Assembly: GCA_900642245.1 (NCBI GenBank)
Contig: CAAAJI010000001.1
Coordinates: forward strand, 424,603-488,602
DNA: 64,000 bases
Source of the DNA: Fragilaria radians
Lineage: Eukaryota; Bacillariophyta; Fragilariophyceae; Fragilariales; Fragilariaceae
Direction of reading: 5' to 3'
Below are positions 32,807 to 43,119 of this stretch, one piece after another. A program made the position numbers and the translations under genes. Numbering within the stretch: position 1 is the stretch's first letter; every line of letters begins with the position of its first letter. The notes under the pieces are model-generated. The model saw only the letters and a program-made list of their open reading frames with translations, did not search any database and was not told the DNA's origin.

Positions 32807-32841
32807 ACTAGTTTCAGTGCTTAAAATTTAAAAATTCTGGT

Positions 32842-34013
32842 TTAAAGCTCTTCCTTCCCGTTTTCGCCTTCTGTTAGAATAGCCTTAATGGCTTTTTTCT
32901 GTGACTCCGAAAGTTTATCGGGGAAGTCTACTTCGAATGTTATGAATAAGTCACCGAAACCACGCCCATTGCGACGAGGCATACCCTTTCCAGGAACACG
33001 CATGACATGATCACACTCGGTCACCTCGTTCACAGTTACAGAGAACGAGTGCCCATCAAGATGAGTCAAAGATAATGAAAAACCAGTCTGCATTGAAATT
33101 TGAGTTTTTTGAGTCTATACACACGAAAAGCAGTGTCCATGGATATGCTACTTACCAATGCATCAACCAAGGGAATTTCTACCGTTTTATACAAGTTATC
33201 ACGATCACGATGGAAGACCTCATCTTCTTGCTCTATAATCTTGAAGTGAAGACTTCCGGCGGTAAAACCAGGCTTTTCATCTGCGACTCCTTCAAAGGTA
33301 ATGAGTTCTCCCGATCGCATTCCTTTGGCTAGATCTATAGTCAAATCAATTTTTTCAGTAGATGTCTTTGATGGACAAGCCGAGCAATTTGGACGCCACA
33401 TTTTCCCCGGCGCAACACATCGATCGTCTCGCTGTTGCACTTGTTGGACGAATCCAGGCGCCAACTGCTGAAGCTTCACACGCACACCAGCTGCCTGGCA
33501 TTCTTTGTTCGATGTCATGCATTCCTGCCAGTTGACGCACAAGACTTCACGAATATATTCTACCTCGATTAGATCCCCAAGATACAACTGCTTCATTGTT
33601 ACATAAAGAGGGACTTCGACATCGGAAGTTTGGCGCTCACGTTGTTGACGCCGTCCACCACCCCCAAAAAATTGTGAGAAAATATCTTCAGCAAATCCAA
33701 AGCCTCCTCCACCACCACCACCACTTCGACCTTCTTCATGCTGTTTGACACCTTCTTCTCCATGATTATTATAAATTTCTCTCTTTTCTTCGTCACTTAA
33801 AACTTCGTAAGCACGAGCTATTTGCCCAAACTTTTCTGCTGCCCCTTCAGCTTTGTTTTTATCAGGGTGAAATTCAAGAGACTTTTGACGATAAGCCTTT
33901 TTAATTTCTTTCAATGTCGCATCCCTGGATACACCCAACAGCTTATAAAAGTCTGCTGCATGTACTAGTAAGAGAGCGGACAAGAGATATAGAAGGCTGC
34001 AAGATGATATCAT
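32842..34013 (-). CDS. ER-lumenal DnaJ co-chaperone, ERdj3/DNAJB11-like
   Basis: Exons 34013-33156 and 33087-32842, with a 68-bp intron (GTAAGT...TGCAG) in phase 0; 367 residues. Signal peptide ([20 protein letters not shown]), J domain with HPD ([28 protein letters not shown]), Gly-rich linker ([18 protein letters not shown]), then a type I/II C-terminal substrate-binding region ([16 protein letters not shown] and [22 protein letters not shown]). A Cys-bearing insert (about 155-215: [26 protein letters not shown]) matches the ERdj3 pattern, which differs from the classical zinc finger. The C-terminus is KEEL, a variant of the KDEL ER-retention signal. The partner is expected to be BiP. Confidence 0.93.
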
Positions 34014-35579
34014 TTATTGGTTGGTTTACCAACAATTAAATTTGGAAGGAGAAAGAGTTTATTGGAATTTCTCAAGTGCGATTTGGCATACTCAAATATG
34101 TCTGTTTTGAATGAATTACTACGTGGCAATTTTTGATACTGACGGGTCTAGTAGCACTACGAAATGACTCGTATGTAATGAATTTCCTTCATCCCTATGC
34201 GTGCGATCTGTATGGGGAAGTTTCGCGTATGGAAATAATGCGTTCAACCAACTTTGTCGGATTGAAAAGTTGAAAAAAATCATCAAAAGATAAGTAATTC
34301 AATGAGGGAAGTAAATATGTTACCAGGAACATAAGAATACAATGCATATCGTCATGTTGTCAAGCATTCATTGACGACTTGACAACATAAGTATGACAAG
34401 TTAAAATGAAGAGCTCCGGTTTCAAAGTTCCAAAAAAAAGTGTTAGAACATTTGTCTCAAGTAAGTTTTATGAGAGATAGACTCATCCAATGATCTTGAG
34501 TTGTCACATTTGCTTCTCAAACAAATATATGCAATACTTGACCACTTGCAGCCTTAAGAGTAATGGACTTGTCAGCTCCCTTGTTTGGAGGAAATGAGTT
34601 GGAAAATCTTTTACCTGGAAGTAATCCTCCAATTCACTTTTATTCAAAAATGCTGAAGTGATTGGATGCAAAGAAGCAATTTTTATTCTACTCACAATTT
34701 GGAACAAAGAAACGAAGCTGTTCTAACAAGATCAAATTACGTTACATTAAGTATTTCCAGTGCATTAGGTTGCTTCATAACATTGCCCAATCCTCAGCTT
34801 AGCCTTCTTTTGTGAACTTTTATTTAAAACATGATTTTTTTCTACGTAAGGTTGTTAGTGCTAATGGAATATGGTACATATTCTTGCTTTCTTGGAATGG
34901 AATGCCTCGAGTTATTCTTGACAACTGATAAAAGAAAATTTGAAACATTCCTGAAGATTTCACAACATATAAGAATAAATTACGTGCCGTTGGAGTTCTA
35001 TCATCACTTCTTCATACTCTTCACATGATTATTGCAGATTGCTTTAACAACATCCAACTACCATTTACAAGATCAAAGATAACCTTCTATTCCTGCTGAT
35101 TTAGGTAGCATATAAAGGGGAGAACGTTTCCATGAGAACTCACCATCCTGATAGATTGAGAATGTATCTGCACACTTCATTATTTGAATTTCAGCTCTAG
35201 CCTTTTGGGTGTATGGACTTAGACTCAAGATTATCATGAAGACATTTGAATCGAAGATATTCACTCAGATCTTCCATCCTTGTACTACATTCAATAAATT
35301 CTGGATTCTTTTAGCCATTATGAGAAAATTGACATCCAATGTAAAACCCATACTTTGATTTAGGCCTTCCACCTCCCACACGAATTTGGCAGTTTCCAGA
35401 GCATAACACGGCATCAGCAACACGGGCAGATCCTGGACATAAGTATGAAAATTATTGGTGTAAATTTAGATAGAAACCCAAATATTCCTCAACCAATTAT
35501 CCAGAAATATCCACATTGAATAATGTATTACATTTCTTATTCTTTGTTGCAACATACCTCAAGCCTTGAGAGAGACATG
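34014..35579. other. Intergenic, one candidate exon at its right end
   Basis: About 1.6 kb between the ERdj3 start and the Pol iota stop, both on the minus strand. Mostly AT-rich and featureless; the frames at 34504-34707, 34831-35028 and 35073-35264 have no support. The stretch 35311-35432 on the minus strand is discussed as a possible exon. Confidence 0.4.
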
Positions 35580-37418
35580 TCATTTTCGGGGGAAAAAAGT
35601 ATCAATCCTAGGTTGCTTTGCCCTTGCTTTTGGAATCTGATCTATCCAACGAACCTCCAATGCGATATCCCGGGGAAGTTCAGTCATTACAGATTTGTCG
35701 ACATGAATAGTTTTTGCAATGAGAGCGTCGAAATCTCGTTTTGCTGGTAAGGAAAGCTTGAAAAAGGAGTTTGAGATATTTTTTCCTTGCTGGGATAGGA
35801 TCTGATTGGTTGTTTCTGTTTCAGGAACGGATTTCCAATTGATATCTTGAAAGTTTGACATGGCAAGATTTAGTCGAGTCAAATTGATCCGAGGGTCGCC
35901 ATGATTTTGCATTACTAATCTAGTAAGTAAAGGCTCTACGATAGCTTGGAGCATTCTTTGACGTTCAACTTGGTTTGATTTCATGTATAGCTTTCCATTA
36001 AATGGGCATTGCTTGCTTGTTGTCTTAAATGGTCTTCGAATGCTTGCATTGTTAGGATCGACTACTCTAGCTGTCACTCGTATGGTGATTGGATAAGCTT
36101 GAGAAGGATGAAGAGAATTAATTTGCCTGTCATCCAAAAGCCTTTCAATCCTATCAATTAGTTGTCGTAAAACCGTTTTGGCAGCTTCGATAGTTGTCAA
36201 AGTTCCTCTACGAAAGGAATCTTCAACTGAGACTTGTTTCGAAAGACCTCCCACATCGTCAACAATAATCGTGGTATCCAGTCCACGGCACCTATCTCGA
36301 AATTTCATGAAAAGTTGGTGACTAGCTTCTTCGGTGTGCTTTATGTCTTTGAAAACTGACGATATTTGATAAACCGGCACTTGGATCAGATCTCTGAAGC
36401 CATGTGGTATCGCAATTAGAGGTTGTACAATTAACACCTTGATTGCAGCAGTCGATACTTACTTGCAGGTCCAATGGGTAGGCTTTTTCCCATGATAGTT
36501 CTGGAGACAAGTTTCTATCAAGTGAAATGTGCGCGATCCTAACTCCGGTATCTTCCGAAGAGGCATTGGCAAGAGGACGCTACTACTGCGCCAGGGGTAG
36601 AGTATATTCAATGAATCGGGTTTTTTCAGATCCGAAGCCAATTTGCTTAATAGCTTGGACACTGAAATGCCTATCGTGGTTGAGAATCCTGTCTCTTGCT
36701 TCACTTTTTCTCGAACTCCCTCACAAAGGGAGGCCGCGGCATGGAGTCTTTTTTGACAGGCACTGCGATCACCACTATATTTCTCATGCACATTTTCTTC
36801 TAAGGAAGCGATTGAAGAAGTGAGTCTAATAATTGAGGTGACACCACTCTGGTCTTCTACAAGGTGAGACTGAAAAGAAGAATTGTCTCCGAATACGAAA
36901 AAGGTCTTGGGGGGGAGTCGATCAAAGTTTTTCAACAAATTCGTTATATCAGCAAAACACTCGTCCATACCGCCTTTTTGCACGCTAACGTTTGCATTAC
37001 ACTCCTTCGCTATCGCACATAATCCATCGCGAAACGAATTGTAGACTTTACGTGAATGTTGGCGATAGCGTTCTAAATCGCTCCCCTCCAAAATTAAAAG
37101 GTTTGGACAAGCTATGAGGGCATCGTCCCTGCTTTGTAGCTTTTTAACACCACTCTTTCTAGCAAGGTAATTCGAGGTAACAATAATATGCTTTTGACCA
37201 ATGGCTAAAGGTCGCTCTCGGTAACATGGTGGTCCATCTAACTCTTCACACTGACAGTAAAAGCAATCTACATCTAGATGAACAATAATCCGATCCCAAA
37301 GTCCACAGTTGTAATTTCTCTCTTGAATACAGTCTTCATCTTTGCAATCATCGAAATTGTTTTCATCACTATCCTCCCCACTCGAGTCACTACATTCTGA
37401 ACAATTGTTATACGACAT
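35580..37418 (-). CDS. Y-family translesion DNA polymerase, iota-like
   Basis: Exons 37418-36463 and 36393-35580, with a 69-bp intron (GTAAGT...TTCAG); splicing gives HWTCK|DLIQVPVYQ and 589 residues. After an acidic tail of about 40 residues (SGEDSDENNFDD), the palm starts with IIVHLDVDCFYCQCEEL (metal-binding Asp pair); VTSNYLARKSGVKKL follows, then GGMDECFADIT with the catalytic Asp-Glu. The thumb-like SVSKLLSKLASDLKKPD and little-finger region follow. The NYxARKxGVKKL style is closer to Pol iota than to Pol eta or kappa. The extreme C-terminus reads QPRIDTFF, a textbook PCNA-interacting box (QxxI/LxxFF). It bypasses damaged bases during replication. Confidence 0.92.
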
Positions 37419-38498
37419 TATCTGAGGTATTTAACAAAATGGTAGGAACAAAGTTGTGAAAATAAAAAATTGAATCCGAACAGTGGCTCAAATATCTTAC
37501 AATAGAGTTTTTCAGAAAATGAGCACCAGCTTACAAAACACTTGTTTTCACACACAGTGAAACTAGGCACCACTTAAGAACTCATTTTTTCAGTGATATG
37601 TGAGAAACACAAGACCGTTTCTTAGCGTGGATGACGCTTTGTAAAGGAGACATAAATTCTGAGAAGACTACAACCAGTGTCCTTCAGCATTATTCCATTT
37701 AGAGCTTTGGTTGTGAGTTGAGATTCTTCACAAGTTGAGAAGTATCTGACTATTTAACCTGCATCGCAAATACCTTTTGAACTTTTTCCTCTCTCAGGTC
37801 TTGAGATATTGAGAAATTTTGACGGTAGAAATATCTTTCGCATATGAAATTATGCAAGATACTCTGTTTGTACATTAACTACAAGCTTTCATGGGGCACC
37901 AAAAGTCTTTTTCCTTGATACCTAAAATCCTTCATTTTTGTATTCGACTTCAAGAATCAACAATTCACTCAAATACTGTGATATTGCATGGAGAAAATCT
38001 TGTGCTCCAGCATTCAAGGCACTAACATGAAACTATCTTGTCGACAAAGGTGATGAAAAGTGAGACCAGCGATGACACTTGATATCTTAAAATTGAGATA
38101 TTGCCATTTATCTGTGATGTCGAATGCAACTGTAGATACCAATTATATGTTAGGTCAAGTAGTAAAACTTAATTATTGTGTCATGATTGTATGACCTGCA
38201 AATTCTAGGTTCACAAATAACAATCATAAAAACCTTTGTCATAATTATTGCTGGAAATGTAAAAGTTCAAAGTTACACTATCTTTTGTAAAATAGTTAAC
38301 TCTGCATAGCAAAGCAAGCACCAACTACTAGTTTTCATTCAAAAAAAATTTTCGATTTACAGTAACTAGTTCCCATTCGGAAGAAGAAATGTTCCAACAA
38401 ATGCTTTCTTTCAAAATTGAAAAAAATTCTTCGAGTGTCGGCAACAAAGTTGTTCGACTTTTCAAATACTCACCAATTCAATTTTTCCAACTATAGGC
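37419..38498. other. Intergenic between divergent genes
   Basis: About 1.1 kb shared upstream of Pol iota (minus) and the E2 gene (plus). It carries one copy of a 160-bp dispersed repeat at 38172-38331, whose other copy is 10 kb to the right. No coding signal. Confidence 0.5.
38172..38331 (+). repeat. Dispersed repeat, copy A
   Basis: About 160 bp matching the reverse complement of 48096-48267, from ATTATTGTGTCATG to CACCAACTACTAG, with scattered mismatches and small indels; the core TGTCATAATTATTGCTGG is identical. It lies 168 bp upstream of the E2 start. It is non-coding; a MITE, a solo LTR piece or another short interspersed element is possible. Confidence 0.85.
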
Positions 38499-39557
38499 AT
38501 GAGATATGCTTTTTTCTTTGCAATAAATCTTTGCATGATGGTCAGTTTCGAAATTTTAGCAAAGCAAAGTGTAGCAACAACATTGTCAACGCCAATAAAG
38601 ACCACAAGTATACAGCTATGTAAGAGTAATAGTTCCCATATTTCCCTCAATCAAACCGTCGCTGTCAAAAAGAGTGAAAAAAGACGGATAAAGCAATCTA
38701 CCAATACTTCGAAGGAGAATAAGGATGAATTGAAGATGCCTTTGACAAATCAACAGGTAAAAACTGGGCAACGTACTTCAACGTTACGAAGAATCAAAAG
38801 TGAATGGAGAGATGCAATTAGATTAGGGATTGCTTACGATTGGGTGAATATGAAAGACATTTCAAAGAAAAAAGATGGAAACTATTCATACGTTAGAATA
38901 GGGCCTTATGGAAGCAACCTTTTAAATTGGCACTTTTCTATTATGGGAGTCCCCAATTCATCTTTTGATGGCGGAATATATCACGGTCGAGTACTGCTTC
39001 CCAAGGACTACCCTGGTTCACCGCCTCGTGTTCAACTCTTGACCCCCTCTGGTCGCTTTATACCAGGCCATGATATTTGCCTGAGTGCATCAAACTACCA
39101 TCCAGAGTCGTGGACTCCTAAGTGGACTATATTGTCCCTGGTTGAAGCACTAAGAATTCATATGCTTACCCAAGCCAATGAGATTGGTGGAATGACTGCG
39201 TCGTTAGAAGAACGCCGTCAGCTAGCCAAAGCTAGTCGTTCTTGGATTGCTGGAAAGCTTTCCCATTCAACAATGATACAACAGGGAGCATTTCCTTGGA
39301 ATGCTCCTTCTGAGACTTTGCAGTCATCGCCGGAATCATCCCTCGCAGCTTCTATGATCGATGACGATGAGCTTGATTTTGAGGTCCAGCTTGCAGCTGT
39401 TCGCCAAGAGCATGATGCAGACTTGACGGAATACTTCAATGACGACGAAACTCTTGCCGAACTTGTTACAAGAGCAGCTCTGGAAATACTTCGTAGGCCG
39501 TCCCGTGTAACTTTGCTTCTCTTTCTAACGTTATTCCTCATATTGAACTTCAGATGA
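38499..39557 (+). CDS. Ubiquitin-conjugating enzyme E2, UBE2J/Ubc6 family, with N-terminal signal
   Basis: Single exon, 352 residues. The UBC fold spans about 95-235: TSTLRRIKSEWRDAI, LNWHFSIMGVPNSSFDGGIY, GRVLLPKDYPGSPPRVQLL, then ICLSASNYHPESWTPKW with catalytic Cys194. The non-canonical HPE/W arrangement and EERRQLAKASRSW after the fold are typical of UBE2J, the tail-anchored ERAD E2 family. A C-terminal hydrophobic segment (VTLLLFLTLFLILNF) is the expected anchor. Unusual: the N-terminus (MRYAFFFAINLCMMVSFEIL) looks like a signal peptide followed by a Ser/Thr-rich, acid-poor stretch, as in proteins routed into complex plastids. It could serve the periplastidal ERAD-like import system (SELMA) rather than host ERAD; that is inference. 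Confidence 0.9.
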   Translation: MRYAFFFAINLCMMVSFEILAKQSVATTLSTPIKTTSIQLCKSNSSHISLNQTVAVKKSEKRRIKQSTNTSKENKDELKMPLTNQQVKTGQRTSTLRRIKSEWRDAIRLGIAYDWVNMKDISKKKDGNYSYVRIGPYGSNLLNWHFSIMGVPNSSFDGGIYHGRVLLPKDYPGSPPRVQLLTPSGRFIPGHDICLSASNYHPESWTPKWTILSLVEALRIHMLTQANEIGGMTASLEERRQLAKASRSWIAGKLSHSTMIQQGAFPWNAPSETLQSSPESSLAASMIDDDELDFEVQLAAVRQEHDADLTEYFNDDETLAELVTRAALEILRRPSRVTLLLFLTLFLILNFR

Positions 39558-39845
39558 AAGGAACAAAAGTGAAAGGCACGCACTTTCGAGGGATGTTCAT
39601 TCTCTAATACAGAATTTAAGGAGAGGATTACCATAGATACGTTGAGCGTACGTGACATCAAACCGTTTTGAGATCTTATACTTATACAGACGATGGCGTG
39701 TAAACGTTGCTTGTGGTAGTTGCAACATTTGCTCTAGAAAAAGCTATATCTATTCGTGATTCAAAATAGTTTGCTGTGTAGTTCACAAGGACAGTTCGTA
39801 TGAAGGCATTTCTCGACTTGAAATATGATGTCACTAAGAAATGTG

Positions 39846-40648
39846 TCATAGTTGATAGCGATAGATCTCTTCCATACTTAGCCTTAAAGATGGTTGAAGT
39901 TCTGTTGGTTGATCTTCAAACATGAACATGACAGCTCCCCAGATGGCTGCCGAGAACCATGCATAGTGTGTTTCATTTCCTTCTAGATTCCATCCGTACC
40001 TCTTCATCAAAGCAACAACTACACGACTGAAAAGATACAGATTTACTTGAAGGTTGATTTTATTTCTGGAGCCCCAAACATAGTATCCCCCAATCGCTCC
40101 AGCAATTAGTGAATGATAATTCCTATACGGATATCCCGGTTTCCTTTCTTGAAGTCTGTTTCCGCCCATTCCTGCTCCAAGAGTTTAATTAAACACAGAT
40201 CGACCAATTAAAGACAAGTAAAATAACATTTTTCTTACCACACGTTTCCTCCAAGACTTTACGAATCCAACGCCCAATTCGCTTTTCCCCGGCGACCATC
40301 GTCCAAAATTTCAGTTTCTCACACATTTTCAAAACGGCAAGCATGGTCTATCGACATATATTGTCAGAACGTGTAGGTATGGGCATACAGCATTTTAACG
40401 AACTGATAGTTCAGGATGTATTATACGACACGAACCTTGTATGTAGCGGCAAATCGTGCCAAATTCAATGCATGTTCCTTCGTTAGAGTAAAGATGGTCT
40501 TGACGTTACTCCATGGTGATTGCCCCGAACGAAAAAGAAGTGTCATTATGAAAGCATGCGGTAGTCGTACTTTTATTCCATATCGAAACCCTCCATATGC
40601 TGCGGATATTATTGCCAAGAGTTCCTTAGCGACATCAGTGTTTGTCAT
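39846..40648 (-). CDS. Peroxisomal membrane protein PXMP4/PMP24-like
   Basis: Three exons: 40648-40436, 40347-40239 and 40171-39846. Introns of 87 bp (donor GTTCGT, acceptor ATAG) and 67 bp (GTAAGA...GCAG) rebuild a 215-residue protein, close to the family length of about 210. Matching family signatures: IKVRLPHAFIMTLLFRSG, HALNLARFAATYK, AFLG-like SLIAGAIGGYYVWG, NKINLQVNLYLFSRV and the C-terminal FEDQPTELQPSLRLSM. It belongs to the Tim17/PXMP2-4 group of small polytopic proteins of the peroxisome membrane; its molecular function is poorly known. The first donor is weaker than most here but is fixed by the frame. Confidence 0.9.
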
Positions 40649-41180
40649 GGCAACCAGATCAAGTTGACCAAAACTTTTAGGATCGATTCAAATGACTTCG
40701 TTACCGTTACCCGAGTACACTATAATGTTGGTTGGCTGGTATATAGTATATACGACTTATGATGATACATAGCTGTTTATTGAATTCAGGATGCTAGATA
40801 CGTAGCCATGAATGAATACTGCTTCTGTACATACAACTTGGTAAGCAAAATATATTCAATTCATGAGATATAATCAAGTTAAAACTTGAGCGTGTTTGAC
40901 TCACTACTTAGTCATGTAATTCTATTTTAGAAGATGTTCTAATCCTCGATAAACATCTTCACTAACGTGGGGAGGATCAATGTAAAGATCACTACTAGAA
41001 GTTGTCAACGATAAAGAGTTGTATATCCTTTGTCCTTTGTTGCATTAAAGTGCAGCAGCCAACACACATGGATCCACAAGAACTATACCATTAGTAAAAT
41101 AGTTTGAAAATGTGAATTATCTTTGAACTGACTGAAAATTATGTCGAGGAATGCAAAGATATATAGAACCAGAATCTCAC
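40649..41180. other. Intergenic, nothing recognised
   Basis: About 530 bases between the PXMP4-like start and the stop of the MFS transporter, which is on the same strand. No coding signal. Confidence 0.4.
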
Positions 41181-42737
41181 TCATCTTCGTTCATGAATAG
41201 CAAGCCAAAGACAATATGGAAGAAGAGATACCATGAGAACGCCACTACAAATGTCAATAAGTGAATCATACCCATCCGATGCTTTTGCAATTAAAGGGTA
41301 CTGAAATAAACTGATAAGTCCAGAGGTCATCAATCCCAAGCCACTAAGTGTTCCGTAATACTTGTATCCAAACCTTTTCCCGACGTTAGTGAAATATGTT
41401 CCGAATACCATCATACGACCTACACCATAAAGTCCCATTCCAACAGCGTGAATCTCATAGGCTGTTGTCGTAGTTGCCAAAACAAAAAGGGAGCAAGCCA
41501 CCAACAATGTGGCGATACCTTGTGAAAAGCCCAATCCCATGAAATCCGCAAGGGATCCTAAAAATGGAGAGAATCCCGCAGATGCCGCATATAAAATGGC
41601 GAATAAGGCAGGTCCTGCATCACCAAAACCTCGTTTGTCCAGCTGGTATCCTAATGAACCAATGTAATATTGCATGGGAATAAGAGTTAGAGAGAACCAA
41701 ATGAGAAGAAAGATATACTCTGGGCATTTGAGAATTTTTCCCAGATTCTTCTCAGAATCTGATATGACATCCTGAATATTCTGTTCGATGACAACGTCTT
41801 TATTTGTTGAGCTGTTGTTCTGAGCATGCTTAATTTCAACGTGCGATTGGCTTTGAATTACTTCAACGTTCGCATTATTTTCAGAAACTAAGCTAGACTG
41901 TATGTCGTTCAACGTTTGGAGTTTGTCATCCGACTTGATTTCATCGTTTTCATCATGCTGTATTACACCATTACAAGTTTCTTCAAGTGTATCCATTTTG
42001 CCATCCACTGAGTATCCTTTTGTCCAATTTGTAGTATTATGATTCTCGATTTCTCTATCTCTACATTCCTCGGTATGAACAATTAGTTGCCTCGATGTTG
42101 TAAAGCACTGGCGTGGCAATATTATGGCCGCAATAATAGTGAGACAGAAAAGAAAGCCAGCAAATAGTCCAAACGTCATTGGGCGAGGTGATCCATTAAT
42201 GGTAAGGAAAACAAAGACTAGACCCGATAATTGAAAAGCCCCAGATAGTGTCGAGATAAGTAGACCTTGAACATGAGTAGCAAATAAGCTAGCTGATGGT
42301 TGCAAACAAATTTGTGAACCTGATCCAAGCCCCAAAAACACCATGGATGTTGCCAAGGAGAGCAAATGATGTCCAGAAAGCGCAATACCAATAAATCCGG
42401 ATGAAACACAAAGAAGTGAAAAGCATGTTGTTATTTTTGTTCCTCCGTACGTGGAATCACGTGCTACTCCAAAGAAAAATCGACCAAATTGAGTCGTCCA
42501 AGACCCGCAAGTAAATATGAGAGCAAAGGATGATTCGTCTAAGGGACATCCCTCATTTTGAACCAAGTGACGACGTAATGATGGCCAGCCATAGACTACA
42601 CCAGAAGCAAGGGATATGGTGATGAACGAAAAGATGAAGTAAGCAACTGAATGGAAACCTTGAGACGCTGGCAACAAGCTCGTCTTGCAAATTTTGCCCG
42701 CTTCCTGGATATCTGATAATGACGACGACGACGGCAT
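41181..42737 (-). CDS. Major facilitator superfamily transporter, SLC43/FMP42-like
   Basis: Single exon, 518 residues from ATG 42737. Twelve predicted membrane helices in two halves are split by a hydrophilic, Asn/Glu-rich central loop (about 215-330). GVVYGWPSLRRHLVQNEGC and DESSFALIFTCGSWTTQFGRF after the first helix resemble the SLC43 amino-acid transporter and fungal FMP42 group; GVARDSTYGGTK stands in for the MFS loop 2-3 motif, and SLADFMGLGF is the equivalent after helix 8. The substrate is not predictable; amino acids are the best guess from the family. No targeting signal is evident. Confidence 0.85.
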   Translation of the reverse strand: MPSSSSLSDIQEAGKICKTSLLPASQGFHSVAYFIFSFITISLASGVVYGWPSLRRHLVQNEGCPLDESSFALIFTCGSWTTQFGRFFFGVARDSTYGGTKITTCFSLLCVSSGFIGIALSGHHLLSLATSMVFLGLGSGSQICLQPSASLFATHVQGLLISTLSGAFQLSGLVFVFLTINGSPRPMTFGLFAGFLFCLTIIAAIILPRQCFTTSRQLIVHTEECRDREIENHNTTNWTKGYSVDGKMDTLEETCNGVIQHDENDEIKSDDKLQTLNDIQSSLVSENNANVEVIQSQSHVEIKHAQNNSSTNKDVVIEQNIQDVISDSEKNLGKILKCPEYIFLLIWFSLTLIPMQYYIGSLGYQLDKRGFGDAGPALFAILYAASAGFSPFLGSLADFMGLGFSQGIATLLVACSLFVLATTTTAYEIHAVGMGLYGVGRMMVFGTYFTNVGKRFGYKYYGTLSGLGLMTSGLISLFQYPLIAKASDGYDSLIDICSGVLMVSLLPYCLWLAIHERR

Positions 42738-43119
42738 CAAGACGAGCAGGTGCAGTATTGTGACGATAGACGTAGTAAAATCGATCCTTAGCTAAATCAT
42801 TTGGAAAAGTGCCTTTCCGAGTTTTTCTATTTCACCTCAACAAAGTTTGATCGACCTTAAAATATTACCAATTAGCAAAAAAAACTATGCATTCAAATTT
42901 GAAATTTGTGTATGCCATTTAGAAACAAATTAATGTTTTTTTCATTCAAATTTATGGCTTTACGATGAATTCTTTGCATCGATGCTGCTCACAATTCAAA
43001 TGTGTCAATGATTAAATGGTTAGGAATACCCTAACCCACGAAATCGATTGAACCAACTCAAAATGAGAATACTTTTGATTCAAAAGAATCATTAAATTAG
43101 GATCAACTTCACAAAATTT
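42738..43119. other. Intergenic, possibly tail of a copia relic
   Basis: About 380 bases upstream of the MFS gene. Minus-strand sequence adjoining the relic at 43.1 kb may be decayed RNase H, but I cannot read it reliably. Confidence 0.35.
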
